Assembly (NCBI RefSeq): GCF_900142525.1
Contig: NZ_FRBD01000010.1
Coordinates: 79,256-143,255, forward strand
DNA from: Xylanibacter ruminicola
Lineage (GTDB): Bacteria > Bacteroidota > Bacteroidia > Bacteroidales > Bacteroidaceae
Reading direction: 5' to 3'
Length of the DNA stretch: 64,000 nucleotides
The notes under the pieces were generated by a model, which made no database searches, was not told the DNA's origin, and worked only from the letters and a program-made list of their open reading frames with translations. Shown here in pieces: positions 50,146 through 59,763 of this stretch. Positions within the stretch are counted from its first letter, which is position 1. Each line of letters opens with the position of its first letter. A program made the translations under genes and the position numbers.

Positions 50146-52077
50146 ATGAAAAATCCAATAACTTACATCCGCCAATCGCTATCCCGCCGACTAAGCCTTA
50201 TGGTTGTGCTTATTGCCACCATCATCTTTGTGGCAGCACTTGGCTTTTTGTTCATCGAATCGCGTAAAGCCGTTCGACAGGAAGCAATGGATCGAGCTTC
50301 TGAGGTTCTAGATAATACCGTACTGCGTGTAAACAGTCTGCTTGATCGCGTGGTGATTGCAACCGATAACTTTGAGTGGCTTCCAGTGCGTCATTTGGAA
50401 ACACCCGATTCTCTGCTCACCTATACAAGGCGTATCATTGAGTGTAATCCTGACCTGAATGGCTGTTCTATCTCTTTCGAGCCCAATTTCTTTAAAGATA
50501 AAGGCCGTTATTTCTCCGCATACAGTTATAACAACTTAGAAAAAGGGATTATTGAAACCGAACAGGAGGGAAACGAACAATACGAGTACTTCTATATGGA
50601 CTGGTATCAGTTGGCCAAGCTGCTCGACTATCCGGTTTGGACAGAGCCGTTTGCCGATTACAACCCTGAAGCTGTTTATACTCAGGAGATTATCGCTTCG
50701 TATTGTAAGCCTTTGAAGGATAGAGAGGGCAAGTATATGGGTACTATCTCATCCGATATCTCGCTTGAGTGGTTGTCAAAGATGGTATCGTCAGTTAAGC
50801 CATACCCCAACTCATATAGCATCATGATAGGTCAGAGTGGTACTTTCTTTGTTCATCCTGACTCTACCAAGCTACTCAACGAAACCATTTTCACCCCAAC
50901 ACTCGAGCATCCTGATACTGCGCTTACTGCACTTGGTCACGCCATGCAGCGAGGCGAGACGGGCATGCGCCAGCTTAAGTTCGAGGGTCATGATAGTTAC
51001 GTATTCTATAAACCGCTTGGCTCTACTGGTTGGAGTGTGGCTATCGTATGTCCTGAGAGCGACATCTTTGGAGGCTACAACCGTTTGTATAACATCGTTA
51101 TCGGCATTGTTGTTGTCGGATTGATTGTCATGCTCTTTGTTTTTGGTCGTATCATCCATCGCGAGTTGTTGCCTCTGCACACTTTAGCGCAACAGGCTGA
51201 GACGATAGCCTCGGGAGAGTTCAATCAGACGTTGCATGTCGATAAACGTATCGATGAGATAGGAAAGCTTAACCAGTCGTTCAGCAACATGCAGCACTCG
51301 CTGGTTAACTACATCGAAGAACTGAAGCATACCACCGCTATGAAAGCCTCTATCGAGAGTGAGCTGAAGGTGGCCAGCGATATCCAGATGGGTATGATTC
51401 CAAGAGTATTCCCGCCATTCCCCGATCGTCAGGATATCGACCTCTATGCCTCGATGACGCCAGCCAAGGAGGTTGGTGGCGACCTCTACGATTACTTTGT
51501 ACAGGACGAGCGTCTCTACTTCTGTGTGGGCGATGTATCAGGTAAGGGTATCCCCGCTTCTATGTTTATGGCCATCACCTGTAATCTGTTCCGCATGATT
51601 GCCCAGCAGAACCGTGCACCTTGGGAGATAGCCACCCAGATGAACACATTCCTGACTCGCGACAACGAGCAGAGCATGTTTGTTACCATGTTTATTGGTT
51701 TGATCGATTTGCGCAAGGGCATTCTCGAGTTCTGTAACTGTGGTCATAATGCGCCTATCCTTGATGGTAAGTTCCTCGAAACAAAGGATACCAATCAGCC
51801 TTTGGGACTCTGGGAGTGTAAGGCCTTTAAGGGCGAGGTGATTGAGGATATTCGCGATAAGCAGTTGTTGATATATACCGATGGTTTGAACGAGGCCGAG
51901 AACATGCAGCAAGAGCGTCTTGGCGACGAACGACTGCTGGAACTGATGGCCGATACCGCCCATCTTAACTCTGAACAGATTATCAACAAGCTCAAGGATG
52001 CCGTATCACGCCATCGTGCTGGTGCCGAGCCTAATGACGATCTTACCTTGTTGTGCTTATCACTCAAAACGCTATAG
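50146..52077 (+). CDS. Cache-HAMP-SpoIIE (PP2C) serine phosphatase
   Basis: A 643-residue sensor phosphatase: membrane span 1 at residues 17-37, an extracellular double-Cache-like domain to about 305, span 2 at 311-333, a HAMP domain to about 385, then a short coiled helix and a PP2C/SpoIIE catalytic domain. Metal-binding motifs are VGGDLYDYF, GDVSGKGIPASMFM, FCNCGHNAPIL, IYTDGLNEAEN and PNDDLTLL. Such enzymes dephosphorylate anti-sigma factor antagonists. No such antagonist is adjacent. The upstream binding protein is probably its partner in ligand detection. Confidence 0.92.
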   Translation: MKNPITYIRQSLSRRLSLMVVLIATIIFVAALGFLFIESRKAVRQEAMDRASEVLDNTVLRVNSLLDRVVIATDNFEWLPVRHLETPDSLLTYTRRIIECNPDLNGCSISFEPNFFKDKGRYFSAYSYNNLEKGIIETEQEGNEQYEYFYMDWYQLAKLLDYPVWTEPFADYNPEAVYTQEIIASYCKPLKDREGKYMGTISSDISLEWLSKMVSSVKPYPNSYSIMIGQSGTFFVHPDSTKLLNETIFTPTLEHPDTALTALGHAMQRGETGMRQLKFEGHDSYVFYKPLGSTGWSVAIVCPESDIFGGYNRLYNIVIGIVVVGLIVMLFVFGRIIHRELLPLHTLAQQAETIASGEFNQTLHVDKRIDEIGKLNQSFSNMQHSLVNYIEELKHTTAMKASIESELKVASDIQMGMIPRVFPPFPDRQDIDLYASMTPAKEVGGDLYDYFVQDERLYFCVGDVSGKGIPASMFMAITCNLFRMIAQQNRAPWEIATQMNTFLTRDNEQSMFVTMFIGLIDLRKGILEFCNCGHNAPILDGKFLETKDTNQPLGLWECKAFKGEVIEDIRDKQLLIYTDGLNEAENMQQERLGDERLLELMADTAHLNSEQIINKLKDAVSRHRAGAEPNDDLTLLCLSLKTL

Positions 52078-52087
52078 TTTTCCTATT

Positions 52088-53509
52088 ATGAGGAAACGGA
52101 TAAAGTGTGTCTTCCTGTTTTTATTGTTGGTTGGGATGGTGATGCCCGCTTGGGCTGATAAGATTCCTGCTGATGGAAAGACGCTCTGTACCCAGCAGCT
52201 ACAGCAAGCCATCGATGCTAAATATAAGAAAGGTGGCGGACGATTGGTGCTTGCCAAAGGCACCTACCTTACTGGTGGCCTGATGCTCCGTTCTGGCGTT
52301 GAACTTCATCTTGAAGAAGGGGCAACATTGCTTGGCAGCACTAATCCTTATGATTACAAACCCATCGATGTGGCTCAAACCAGCGATACCCGAAACGATA
52401 ATGCCTCTATGGCGTTGCTGATGGCCGATGGGGCCGAGAACATTAGCATTACGGGTAGTGGAACCATTGATGGCCAGGGCCTTCAGTTGGCCTTGAATAT
52501 AGACAGCTTGCACCATACTGGCGAGCGCATTGATCCTCATTATAATCAGCGTCGTCAGCGCCCCAGCGAGACGGCCCGCCCCAAGTTGTTCTTCCTGTAT
52601 GGATGCAAGAATGTGCTGATAGAGGGTGTAAAACTTCGCAGTAGTGCCAACTGGGGGCTATCGCTACATCTCTGCAATCAGGTTAAATTGCAGCGACTTG
52701 ACATCGAGAACCGGGCCTACTGGAATAACGATGGTATCGACCTGACGGATTGCCAGCATGTGCTGGTGGCCGATTGCAAGATTAATTCTGCCGATGATGG
52801 CGTATGCCTGAAGTCGTATCATGTTGATAGCGAGTGTTACGATGTTGAGATAGCCCGTTGCGATATCCGCAGTAGTGCCTCAGCGGTTAAGTTTGGCACC
52901 GCCTCGTGGGGAGGCTTCCGCAAGATCTATGTTCACGATATCAAGGTGAAGGATACCTTCCGTTCAGCTATTGCCATCGAGAGTGTTGATGGGGCACAGA
53001 TTGATGATATTCTGGTTGAGCGCATCTCGGCTGTGAATACGGGTAATCCTATTTTTATGCGACTGGGTCAACGTGCTGGTCATCGCAAGGGTTCGCTGAA
53101 GAATGTCACTATCCGCGACCTGACTTGTGTGGTTCCTTTTGGGCGCCCTGATGAGGCTTATGATCTGCGTGGTCCTGAGGTAGATTTCTTTCATAATCCC
53201 TTCCCCAGCAGCATCTGTGGCATTCCTGGTAATTGCATAGAGAATGTCACTCTCGAGAATCTCAACATCTGCTATCCAGGCCGGGCCACTAAAGGTATGG
53301 CTTATATACCCCTTTGGCGCAAGCACGATGTGCCAGAGCAGATACAGAAATACCCTGAGTTCACCATGTTTGGCGAACTCCCTGCATGGGGCCTCTACCT
53401 GCGTCATATCCGCCACATCACCCTCAAGAACGTACAACTATCCCTAAAGGCTGATGACTTCCGTCCAATGATTGTTGAAGAGGATGTGGAGGGGCTAAAT
53501 TGTATGTGA
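52088..53509 (+). CDS. Glycoside hydrolase family 28 (polygalacturonase-like)
   Basis: From the start at 52088 (MRKRIKCVFLFLLLVGMVMPAWA) the enzyme has 473 residues with a signal peptide; an earlier in-frame Met lies inside the upstream gene. The right-handed beta-helix is evident in repeated NVLIEGVKL and NVTIRDLT strands. Catalytic Asp residues are in NNDGIDLTD and INSADDGVCLKS. The usual GHG motif is replaced by SASAVKFGTASW, seen in rhamnogalacturonan- or xylogalacturonan-type members. It cuts pectic glycans in the periplasm. Confidence 0.92.
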   Translation: MRKRIKCVFLFLLLVGMVMPAWADKIPADGKTLCTQQLQQAIDAKYKKGGGRLVLAKGTYLTGGLMLRSGVELHLEEGATLLGSTNPYDYKPIDVAQTSDTRNDNASMALLMADGAENISITGSGTIDGQGLQLALNIDSLHHTGERIDPHYNQRRQRPSETARPKLFFLYGCKNVLIEGVKLRSSANWGLSLHLCNQVKLQRLDIENRAYWNNDGIDLTDCQHVLVADCKINSADDGVCLKSYHVDSECYDVEIARCDIRSSASAVKFGTASWGGFRKIYVHDIKVKDTFRSAIAIESVDGAQIDDILVERISAVNTGNPIFMRLGQRAGHRKGSLKNVTIRDLTCVVPFGRPDEAYDLRGPEVDFFHNPFPSSICGIPGNCIENVTLENLNICYPGRATKGMAYIPLWRKHDVPEQIQKYPEFTMFGELPAWGLYLRHIRHITLKNVQLSLKADDFRPMIVEEDVEGLNCM

Positions 53510-53577
53510 AAAAGGATTTATTGAATGAATCATGTAAAATAATGCATTAAATATTTGGTTGTTTCATATTAAGTTTG

Positions 53578-53585
53578 TACCTTTG
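53578..53585 (+). promoter_or_regulatory. -7 promoter box of the DUF3857 operon
   Basis: TACCTTTG with a TTTG at 53554-53557 upstream, a 20-base spacer; the gene starts at 53615. Confidence 0.6.
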
Positions 53586-53614
53586 CGCTATCATTAATAT
53601 AAACTGATAACCAA

Positions 53615-55588
53615 ATGAAAAAATTACTTATTCTTGCACTAGTAGTGCTTACTCAACCATTATGTGCCCAAACAATCGAGCCAAACCTGAAATGGGGAAA
53701 GCCCACAGATCAGGAACTACAGATGACAGAATACCCAGATGATAAGGGTGCTGATGCTGTGGTGTTATTCCATAAAACTGATGCTTACTATGGTTTCTCC
53801 AATGGTTCTTTCAAAGTGTATTACGACATCAAGAGCCGTTTAAAGGTGCTTAAAGCGGAAGGAAAGCGTGTGGCCGACAAGAAAATCATTTTCCAGGAAA
53901 ACGAGACCAATCGAGTTAGAAAGGAAACCGTATCAGGCGTTAAGGCTACTGCCTATAATATGGAAAATGGTAAACTTGTTAAGACCAAAATGGAGCGTTC
54001 CATGATAAACGAAGAACGTATTGATAAGAACCAAAAGCAGTTGAAGTTCAGTGTGCCCCAGGTAAAAGTGGGCACCGTCATAGAGTACGAATACCGTATC
54101 GAGAGCGACTATTACTCCTATATACGCGACTGGTATGCTCAGAGCGACATCCCCGTGCTTTATACTGGATATGACTTGTCAATCCCAGAGTGGTTAAGTT
54201 TTAATATCGAGCAGACTGGTAGTCAGCCAATGGAAAGTAAAACAAGTCAGGCTCCGATGCAGTTGTTTTTTGGTGGACACTCTGAAAATATCCAGTGTAA
54301 TGTATGGTCTTTCGTAGGTCGTAGGCTTCCGGCATTGAAAGGCGACGATTACCTTTGGTGTGCTGATGATTATGGCAATAAGGTAACGGCAGAATTGGCT
54401 GGTATTTATATTCCAGGATCGGTTCATGAAAACTATTCTACTACGTGGGCTGATATCGACAAGCAGTTGATGGAGGATGCTGATTTCGGAGGGTGCCTGA
54501 AAAAGAGTAGTCCGTTGAAAGCAGAAATCGTAGCAGCAGGTATTCCCAATATCGCTGATGTGAATGAGCGCTTTGGTGCTGTTTGGCAGTTGCTAAAGAG
54601 CAAGGTGCGCTGGAATGGCGATTATGCCTTTTGGGGCAAGTCGGCTTCAAAGATACTGAAAGATGGTACAGGAACTAATGCTGATATCAATTTTCTTTTA
54701 ATCAGTATGCTTCGCGATGCAGGCATTGAGGCATCGCCAGTAGTGTTGCGTAGTCGTAACAAGGGAACCTTGCCGCTTTCACATTCCAGTCTGAAGTATC
54801 TTAATACTTTTGTTGTTGCTATACACATCAATGATTCAACATTGGCTTTCTTTGATAGTTCGGCCGAGGATGGTTATCTGAACGCCATCCCTGCAAACCT
54901 ACTTGTTAAAAAAGCCCGTCTGCTTAAGAAAGGTTCTGCAGGTGAATGGGTTGATTTGCAGACTCCAGCCCGCAGTCGAGAGATTGTAACCATTCAGGCG
55001 CAACTGGATGCCGATGGTATGTTACATGGTAAAAAAGATAGCCGTCTGTATGAAGAGGCTGCAGCAGCACTGCGTCGCACATGGCGCTTGGCCAAGGATA
55101 GTGTTGAGCAGATAAATAAGATGCAAGAGCGCGATAATATTCAGATTCTAACCTATCAGACATCAAACCGTCAAAGCTTTTCGCCTATGATGGAAGAGCA
55201 GATGACGTTCACAAAACAATGCGATGCTGCTGGTGATATCATTTATTTGAACCCGCTTGTCTTGATTCCTCAGGATGAATCGCCATTCACCGAAGCCGAG
55301 CGTAGCTTGCCTATAGAGTTTCCTTATAAGCAATCAGAAACCATCAACGTTGTTATCACACTTCCAGAAGGATATGCTGTTGAGGAAATGCCAAAGCCTA
55401 CTATCCTGAAGTTTGATGGCATCAGTGTGCGTATTGCTAGCAGTATTAATGATAATATGCTGAGCACACAGTTCAAGTACAGTATCAATAAGATATTCTA
55501 TACTGCCGACGAATATAAGGATCTCAAGGCTTTCATCGACCATATGGTGGAATGTAATAAGAATATGATTGCAATTAAGAAGTCATAA
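53615..55588 (+). CDS. DUF3857 / transglutaminase-fold protein lacking the catalytic Cys and His
   Basis: A 657-residue exported protein (signal ending PLCAQ). Residues 55-230 are DUF3857 (KVYYDIKSRLKVLKAEGKRVAD), and 290-430 are a transglutaminase-like core. The segment DGTGTNADINFLLISML aligns with the catalytic loop of the next gene, but where that has Cys311 this has Asn355. The following His is Thr in KYLNTFVVAIH. The domain is thus predicted to be inactive and structural. Its stop overlaps the next start by one base. Confidence 0.82.
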   Translation: MKKLLILALVVLTQPLCAQTIEPNLKWGKPTDQELQMTEYPDDKGADAVVLFHKTDAYYGFSNGSFKVYYDIKSRLKVLKAEGKRVADKKIIFQENETNRVRKETVSGVKATAYNMENGKLVKTKMERSMINEERIDKNQKQLKFSVPQVKVGTVIEYEYRIESDYYSYIRDWYAQSDIPVLYTGYDLSIPEWLSFNIEQTGSQPMESKTSQAPMQLFFGGHSENIQCNVWSFVGRRLPALKGDDYLWCADDYGNKVTAELAGIYIPGSVHENYSTTWADIDKQLMEDADFGGCLKKSSPLKAEIVAAGIPNIADVNERFGAVWQLLKSKVRWNGDYAFWGKSASKILKDGTGTNADINFLLISMLRDAGIEASPVVLRSRNKGTLPLSHSSLKYLNTFVVAIHINDSTLAFFDSSAEDGYLNAIPANLLVKKARLLKKGSAGEWVDLQTPARSREIVTIQAQLDADGMLHGKKDSRLYEEAAAALRRTWRLAKDSVEQINKMQERDNIQILTYQTSNRQSFSPMMEEQMTFTKQCDAAGDIIYLNPLVLIPQDESPFTEAERSLPIEFPYKQSETINVVITLPEGYAVEEMPKPTILKFDGISVRIASSINDNMLSTQFKYSINKIFYTADEYKDLKAFIDHMVECNKNMIAIKKS

Positions 55589-57432
55589 TGAAAAAGGTAT
55601 TCTTTTTGTTGGCAGCCCTTCTTTTTTGTCATTTTGTCAAGGCGCAGAATGTGATAGTAGAAGAGTCGAAAACCGATATCGTTTGCGATGCTCCTGATCA
55701 CGCCATACAGAAATTCCGTGAGGTAACTACTATCGTCAACGAGCATGGATCGTCGCAGGCTGGTTTTGTGTGTTCTTGTAGCAAGCGTGATAAGCTTACA
55801 AGCTTCAAGGGGCAAGTATCCGATAGCTCTGGACGCATCATCAAGAAGCTGAAAGAGAGTGATCTGGTAAAGACAGAATACTCACCCTATCTTGCTATCG
55901 ATGACTATAAGATGTATCTTGATTATACTCCTCCTGTATATCCTGTTACCATTACTTATGAGTGGACCATCGAGAGCAAGGATAATCTGATAGAATTCCC
56001 TTCATTCTGTCCGCAGAGCGATTATGACATCAGTGTTAAGAAGGCTGTCTACAGTTTGGTAGCTCCAAAAGATATGGCGATTCGTTATGCCCTACAGAAT
56101 CTGGATAGTGAGGTGCGTGTCAAGGAGGTTAACGACACCACAGAGTCAATGACGCTCGAGGTTAGTGATTTGCCGATGTTGAAAAAAGAATCTTATGCCC
56201 GCCCCTTGCGCGAAAGAGTGCCGATGGCCTGGTTTGCACCCACGGACTTTGTGTATTATGGTACTACGGGTAGTCTGCGTAACTGGGTTGACTATGGCAA
56301 GTGGGAATACAGCTTGATTCTGGGTAGAGACCAGCTGTCAGATGCCGAACGACAGGAGTTGCATCAGTTGACCGATGGTCTGAAAACCAACCGTGAGAAA
56401 GTAGAAGCCATCTACCGCCGCTTGGAGAAGACTACGCGTTATGTCGCCATTCTTTTGGGTATTGGCGGACAGCAGCCAGCGCCAGCCGCCGAGGTTAGCA
56501 AAAGCGGATTTGGCGATTGCAAGGGTCTGTCTAATTATATGCGTGCCATGCTTAAGGAGGTTGGCATCCCGTCTAACTACATCACCATCAGCACAAACAA
56601 TCGTCGTTTGCGTAATGACTTTGCTAGTGTAGGTCAGATGAACCATGTGATTCTCCAGGTGCCTTTGCAGAATGACACCTTGTGGTTAGAGTGCACCAAT
56701 CCGCAGTTGCCTATGGGTTATGTTCATGAGGATATAGCAGGTCATGATGCTATCGAGATTAACGAAAAAGGTGGCAGATTAGTACGTCTGCCAGTATATC
56801 CCGATAGTACCAACCTGATGCATACATCTGTCAGCATCAGCCTGAATGAAAACGGGGCTGTAGACATGAAACTATCACAACAGGCTACGAATCGCCAGTA
56901 TGAGAGTTTGATACCCTTATTGAAGATGGACGAGAAAGACAGACAGAAGACCATCCAGAGAATCGTTTATGCACCACAGTCAGAAATTAATCAACTTGAC
57001 ATTCAGGAGTCTGGAGCAATTATCACGATAGATGCCGATATTAAGAGCCAGAGATATGCTACTAAGACTGGGCAACGCCTGTTTGTTCCCATCTGTCCTT
57101 TGCATCGTGGCTATACAGTACTAACAGCCAATGCCGACCGTACGGAAGACATCTGGCGCGATTTTGGCTATCTCGATGAAGACGACATCACCATCACCAT
57201 CCCAGAAGGCTTTGAGATAGAAGCTGGTCCAAAGAATGTGTCGCTGATCCAACCCTTTGCCTCGTTCTCCTTCACGATGCAAGTCAAAGGTGATAAGATC
57301 CGCATTCATAACCGTCTGTTGATGAAATCTGGCTCATTCCCCAAATCCCAGTTCCCCCAGCTCGCCGATTTCATCCGCACCATCAACAACATCTATAATC
57401 AGAAAGTAGTATTAAAAAAGAAAGATTTATGA
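55588..57432 (+). CDS. DUF3857 / transglutaminase-like protein with an intact catalytic Cys
   Basis: A 614-residue exported protein (signal ending FVKAQ). It has DUF3857 at residues 35-220 and a transglutaminase core at 265-385, with Cys311 in GFGDCKGLSNYMRAML and the His in GQMNHVILQVP. It is likely a cysteine protease or amide-acting enzyme of the periplasm. It is the partner of the inactive relative upstream; the two are adjacent in the same operon, overlapping by 1 base upstream and 4 bases downstream (ATGA). Confidence 0.85.
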   Translation: MKKVFFLLAALLFCHFVKAQNVIVEESKTDIVCDAPDHAIQKFREVTTIVNEHGSSQAGFVCSCSKRDKLTSFKGQVSDSSGRIIKKLKESDLVKTEYSPYLAIDDYKMYLDYTPPVYPVTITYEWTIESKDNLIEFPSFCPQSDYDISVKKAVYSLVAPKDMAIRYALQNLDSEVRVKEVNDTTESMTLEVSDLPMLKKESYARPLRERVPMAWFAPTDFVYYGTTGSLRNWVDYGKWEYSLILGRDQLSDAERQELHQLTDGLKTNREKVEAIYRRLEKTTRYVAILLGIGGQQPAPAAEVSKSGFGDCKGLSNYMRAMLKEVGIPSNYITISTNNRRLRNDFASVGQMNHVILQVPLQNDTLWLECTNPQLPMGYVHEDIAGHDAIEINEKGGRLVRLPVYPDSTNLMHTSVSISLNENGAVDMKLSQQATNRQYESLIPLLKMDEKDRQKTIQRIVYAPQSEINQLDIQESGAIITIDADIKSQRYATKTGQRLFVPICPLHRGYTVLTANADRTEDIWRDFGYLDEDDITITIPEGFEIEAGPKNVSLIQPFASFSFTMQVKGDKIRIHNRLLMKSGSFPKSQFPQLADFIRTINNIYNQKVVLKKKDL

Positions 57433-58580
57433 AAAGATTATTTCTAACGATATCGGTTATGATGATGTGTCTGGCCACTTGGGCGCAGAATGACGAGATA
57501 ACCAGAGCGCAAGCAGACAAGTTGGATTCTATTACTGTTAAGTTAATGAACCAAGAGCGTTATGAGGATGCCATTAAAGCCAAAGAGCGAGAGCTGACAA
57601 TACTTAAATCGCTTTATGGCGAGAATGATAGTACCTATATCCGGCAATTAGCTTTCAGCGCAAAATTGTATTATAGGAACAAACAAGTAAAAGAGGCAGC
57701 TACAATTGTAGAAAAAGCAGCACAGTTATATGCCGAAAATATTAGTAATAATGACGACCTTTATGCGTTCTATCTTGACAACCTGTCGCTCTATCAGTTG
57801 TCTATTGAGGAGTATGCTAAGGCCAAGGAAAACTGCAGAAAGGCATTAACCATTTACGAGCAGTTGGGCAAGAAGGATTACGATCTGGCAATCATCCTGA
57901 TGCACATGGCAGAAGCATGCCACTATAATGGCGAAACCCAAGATGCACTTAAATTCGAGTTACGTGCGCTTAACACCATCAAGAATGTGTACGGACGACA
58001 TTCTGATGAGTATATAGGCGAGTTACCTTTCCTGCAGAAATACTATCAGGCTCTTGGTGACGAAAAGAACGCCAAAGAAATCGAAGAAACTATCAGTAAA
58101 CTTCAGAAAGAGAAAGAAGATGGTATTGTAGACTTACCAGAACCTACAAAATTCAAGAGCGAAGAAATATGCAGAGAGCATAACGCCGATGCTTTTAAAT
58201 GCATCAAATACTATCTAACCCACAAACTGAGTGCTTCACAGATTAATCAGGCAGCCCAATATATCATCAATTGGACTGATGCCAGCGGTGATGTGAATAT
58301 CCCTGTTGGAGAGGAAATGGCATCTTTGGTTACCTCTAAGAAGACCCTTCCGTATTTTGTAGCGTATTTGGCAGCTTATAGTTATTATTGTTTGACAGAA
58401 AACACTAAGCAACTTGATGAGAAGTTTTTCGCTTATGCCATCAATATATTATTGCAGTTTTACGAGCCCAACAGCGAACTTACCGGCAAGGTTGAATTGC
58501 TTGAAAACTATCTGAAGCTACAGAAGAAAGGTAAGTTGGAAAAAGAATTGAGTAAAGTTTTCGCAAAAGCAAAAAAATAA
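57429..58580 (+). CDS. Tetratricopeptide-repeat exported protein
   Basis: A 383-residue exported protein (signal ending ATWAQ). Residues 30-220 have at least four TPR helix pairs (ERYEDAIKAKERELTILKSLYG, EYAKAKENCRKALTIYEQLG, DALKFELRALNTIKNVYG), and the rest is helical and Lys-rich. TPR arrays mediate protein contacts. It overlaps the transglutaminase gene by 4 bp and directly precedes the next gene, so it is probably a scaffold for that operon's products. Confidence 0.82.
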   Translation: MKRLFLTISVMMMCLATWAQNDEITRAQADKLDSITVKLMNQERYEDAIKAKERELTILKSLYGENDSTYIRQLAFSAKLYYRNKQVKEAATIVEKAAQLYAENISNNDDLYAFYLDNLSLYQLSIEEYAKAKENCRKALTIYEQLGKKDYDLAIILMHMAEACHYNGETQDALKFELRALNTIKNVYGRHSDEYIGELPFLQKYYQALGDEKNAKEIEETISKLQKEKEDGIVDLPEPTKFKSEEICREHNADAFKCIKYYLTHKLSASQINQAAQYIINWTDASGDVNIPVGEEMASLVTSKKTLPYFVAYLAAYSYYCLTENTKQLDEKFFAYAINILLQFYEPNSELTGKVELLENYLKLQKKGKLEKELSKVFAKAKK

Positions 58581-58595
58581 GTGATTATCGATAAT

Positions 58596-59633
58596 ATGTA
58601 CAGATTTCTATTTATAATTATTTTCGCTTTGGCATTTAGTGCCACGGCTGAGGCTCAGGCCGTATCGGCAGAACAGGTTAGTCAGGATTCAACAATCAAC
58701 ATTATTGCCTATTTCTGTAAGAACGATACCTTAGAGTATGTTTATCATGACTATAAGGCAAAGGTGGAAAACAATGACACCACAGTAAAGCATCATATAG
58801 TAGACCAGTTCCAGCTGATAGTAAGAGATTCTACTGCTAATGGATACGAGATTGAGGTAAAGCCGCTTAAAACAGAGGTGGTCTTCTTCAACGACTCTCT
58901 GATGACGGGTATTTTTCAGGCGCTACAGAATAAGATGGGCGATATGAGTACCATATTAACCACCGACGAATTAGGACAAATACAGCATATTAAGAACTGG
59001 AAGGAGATTAAAGACTTTACACGGAGAGTGATTAAGGCATTCTGCGATTCTCTTTATGCCAATCAGCCGCAACTGAATGAGATTATTCCTCGTACAAGAT
59101 TTGAATCTCAGATAAACATGCAGCTTGCAAACGAGAAAGCATATCTTGAGAATAGCGACGACTTGCAGTTGCTGTTTTTAATGCATGGTAAATGTGTAAA
59201 CATTGGCAAAACAGATAGTGATGATACTGATGAGAATGGCTATCAACAGCATACCACAATTGTTGCCGGATATGAAAAAACAGACGAGGAGACAGGTTTT
59301 GAGGACGATTTCTTTATGGAGGCAATAGTAAAGAAAACCATTCCTAAAGATGATGTGAAGCAATACGCTATTAATGCCATCAATATGACTGTGGCTGATA
59401 CGTATGCTGGTAAGGTAAACGAGGAGATGGATAAAATAGAATATCAAGATGCCACAGTAACTTCGTATGAGAACTACGAATACTTCTATAATGGTTGGCC
59501 ATGCGACATGGAGCACAGTACCGTTGTAGATATAATGGGCATTAAAAACATCGAGACACATCGAGCCGTGTGGACCTCTCGCACGTGGGGCAACTATACC
59601 AACCCCTCAGATAACGAATCACCTAATATTTAA
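58596..59633 (+). CDS. Exported protein of unknown family at the end of the DUF3857 operon
   Basis: Starting at 58596 (MYRFLFIIIFALAFSATAEAQA) the product has 345 residues with a signal peptide. It is acidic, with no membrane span or Cys motif. The ordered middle (NIIAYFCKNDTLEYVYHDYKAKV, QFQLIVRDSTANGYEIEVKPL, QMNLQLAN-type segment) suggests a periplasmic or outer-membrane-associated beta-rich fold. I do not recognise the family. It starts after the TPR gene stop and closes the operon; a GTG at 58581 is a weaker start. Confidence 0.6.
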   Translation: MYRFLFIIIFALAFSATAEAQAVSAEQVSQDSTINIIAYFCKNDTLEYVYHDYKAKVENNDTTVKHHIVDQFQLIVRDSTANGYEIEVKPLKTEVVFFNDSLMTGIFQALQNKMGDMSTILTTDELGQIQHIKNWKEIKDFTRRVIKAFCDSLYANQPQLNEIIPRTRFESQINMQLANEKAYLENSDDLQLLFLMHGKCVNIGKTDSDDTDENGYQQHTTIVAGYEKTDEETGFEDDFFMEAIVKKTIPKDDVKQYAINAINMTVADTYAGKVNEEMDKIEYQDATVTSYENYEYFYNGWPCDMEHSTVVDIMGIKNIETHRAVWTSRTWGNYTNPSDNESPNI

Positions 59634-59667
59634 GAGTAACCACAAAGAACATGATGAAGAAAGGGAA

Positions 59668-59763
59668 ATGAATACAAAACTGAAAACATTGTTGCAGCAA
59701 CTGCTGCAAAGCCCACGACGCTTTCCTATAGAGTTGGCATTGGGAGTGGTTTTCTTTAAGAGA
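59668..59763 (+). pseudogene. 5' fragment of a DUF4153-like membrane gene fused to a serpin remnant
   Basis: The frame starts MNTKLKTLLQQLLQSPRRFP, IELALGVVFFKRW, resembling the N-terminus of DUF4153 membrane proteins of this phylum. After about 31 residues it continues in frame into a different protein, a serpin lipoprotein. The join is a deletion fusion. Confidence 0.5.
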
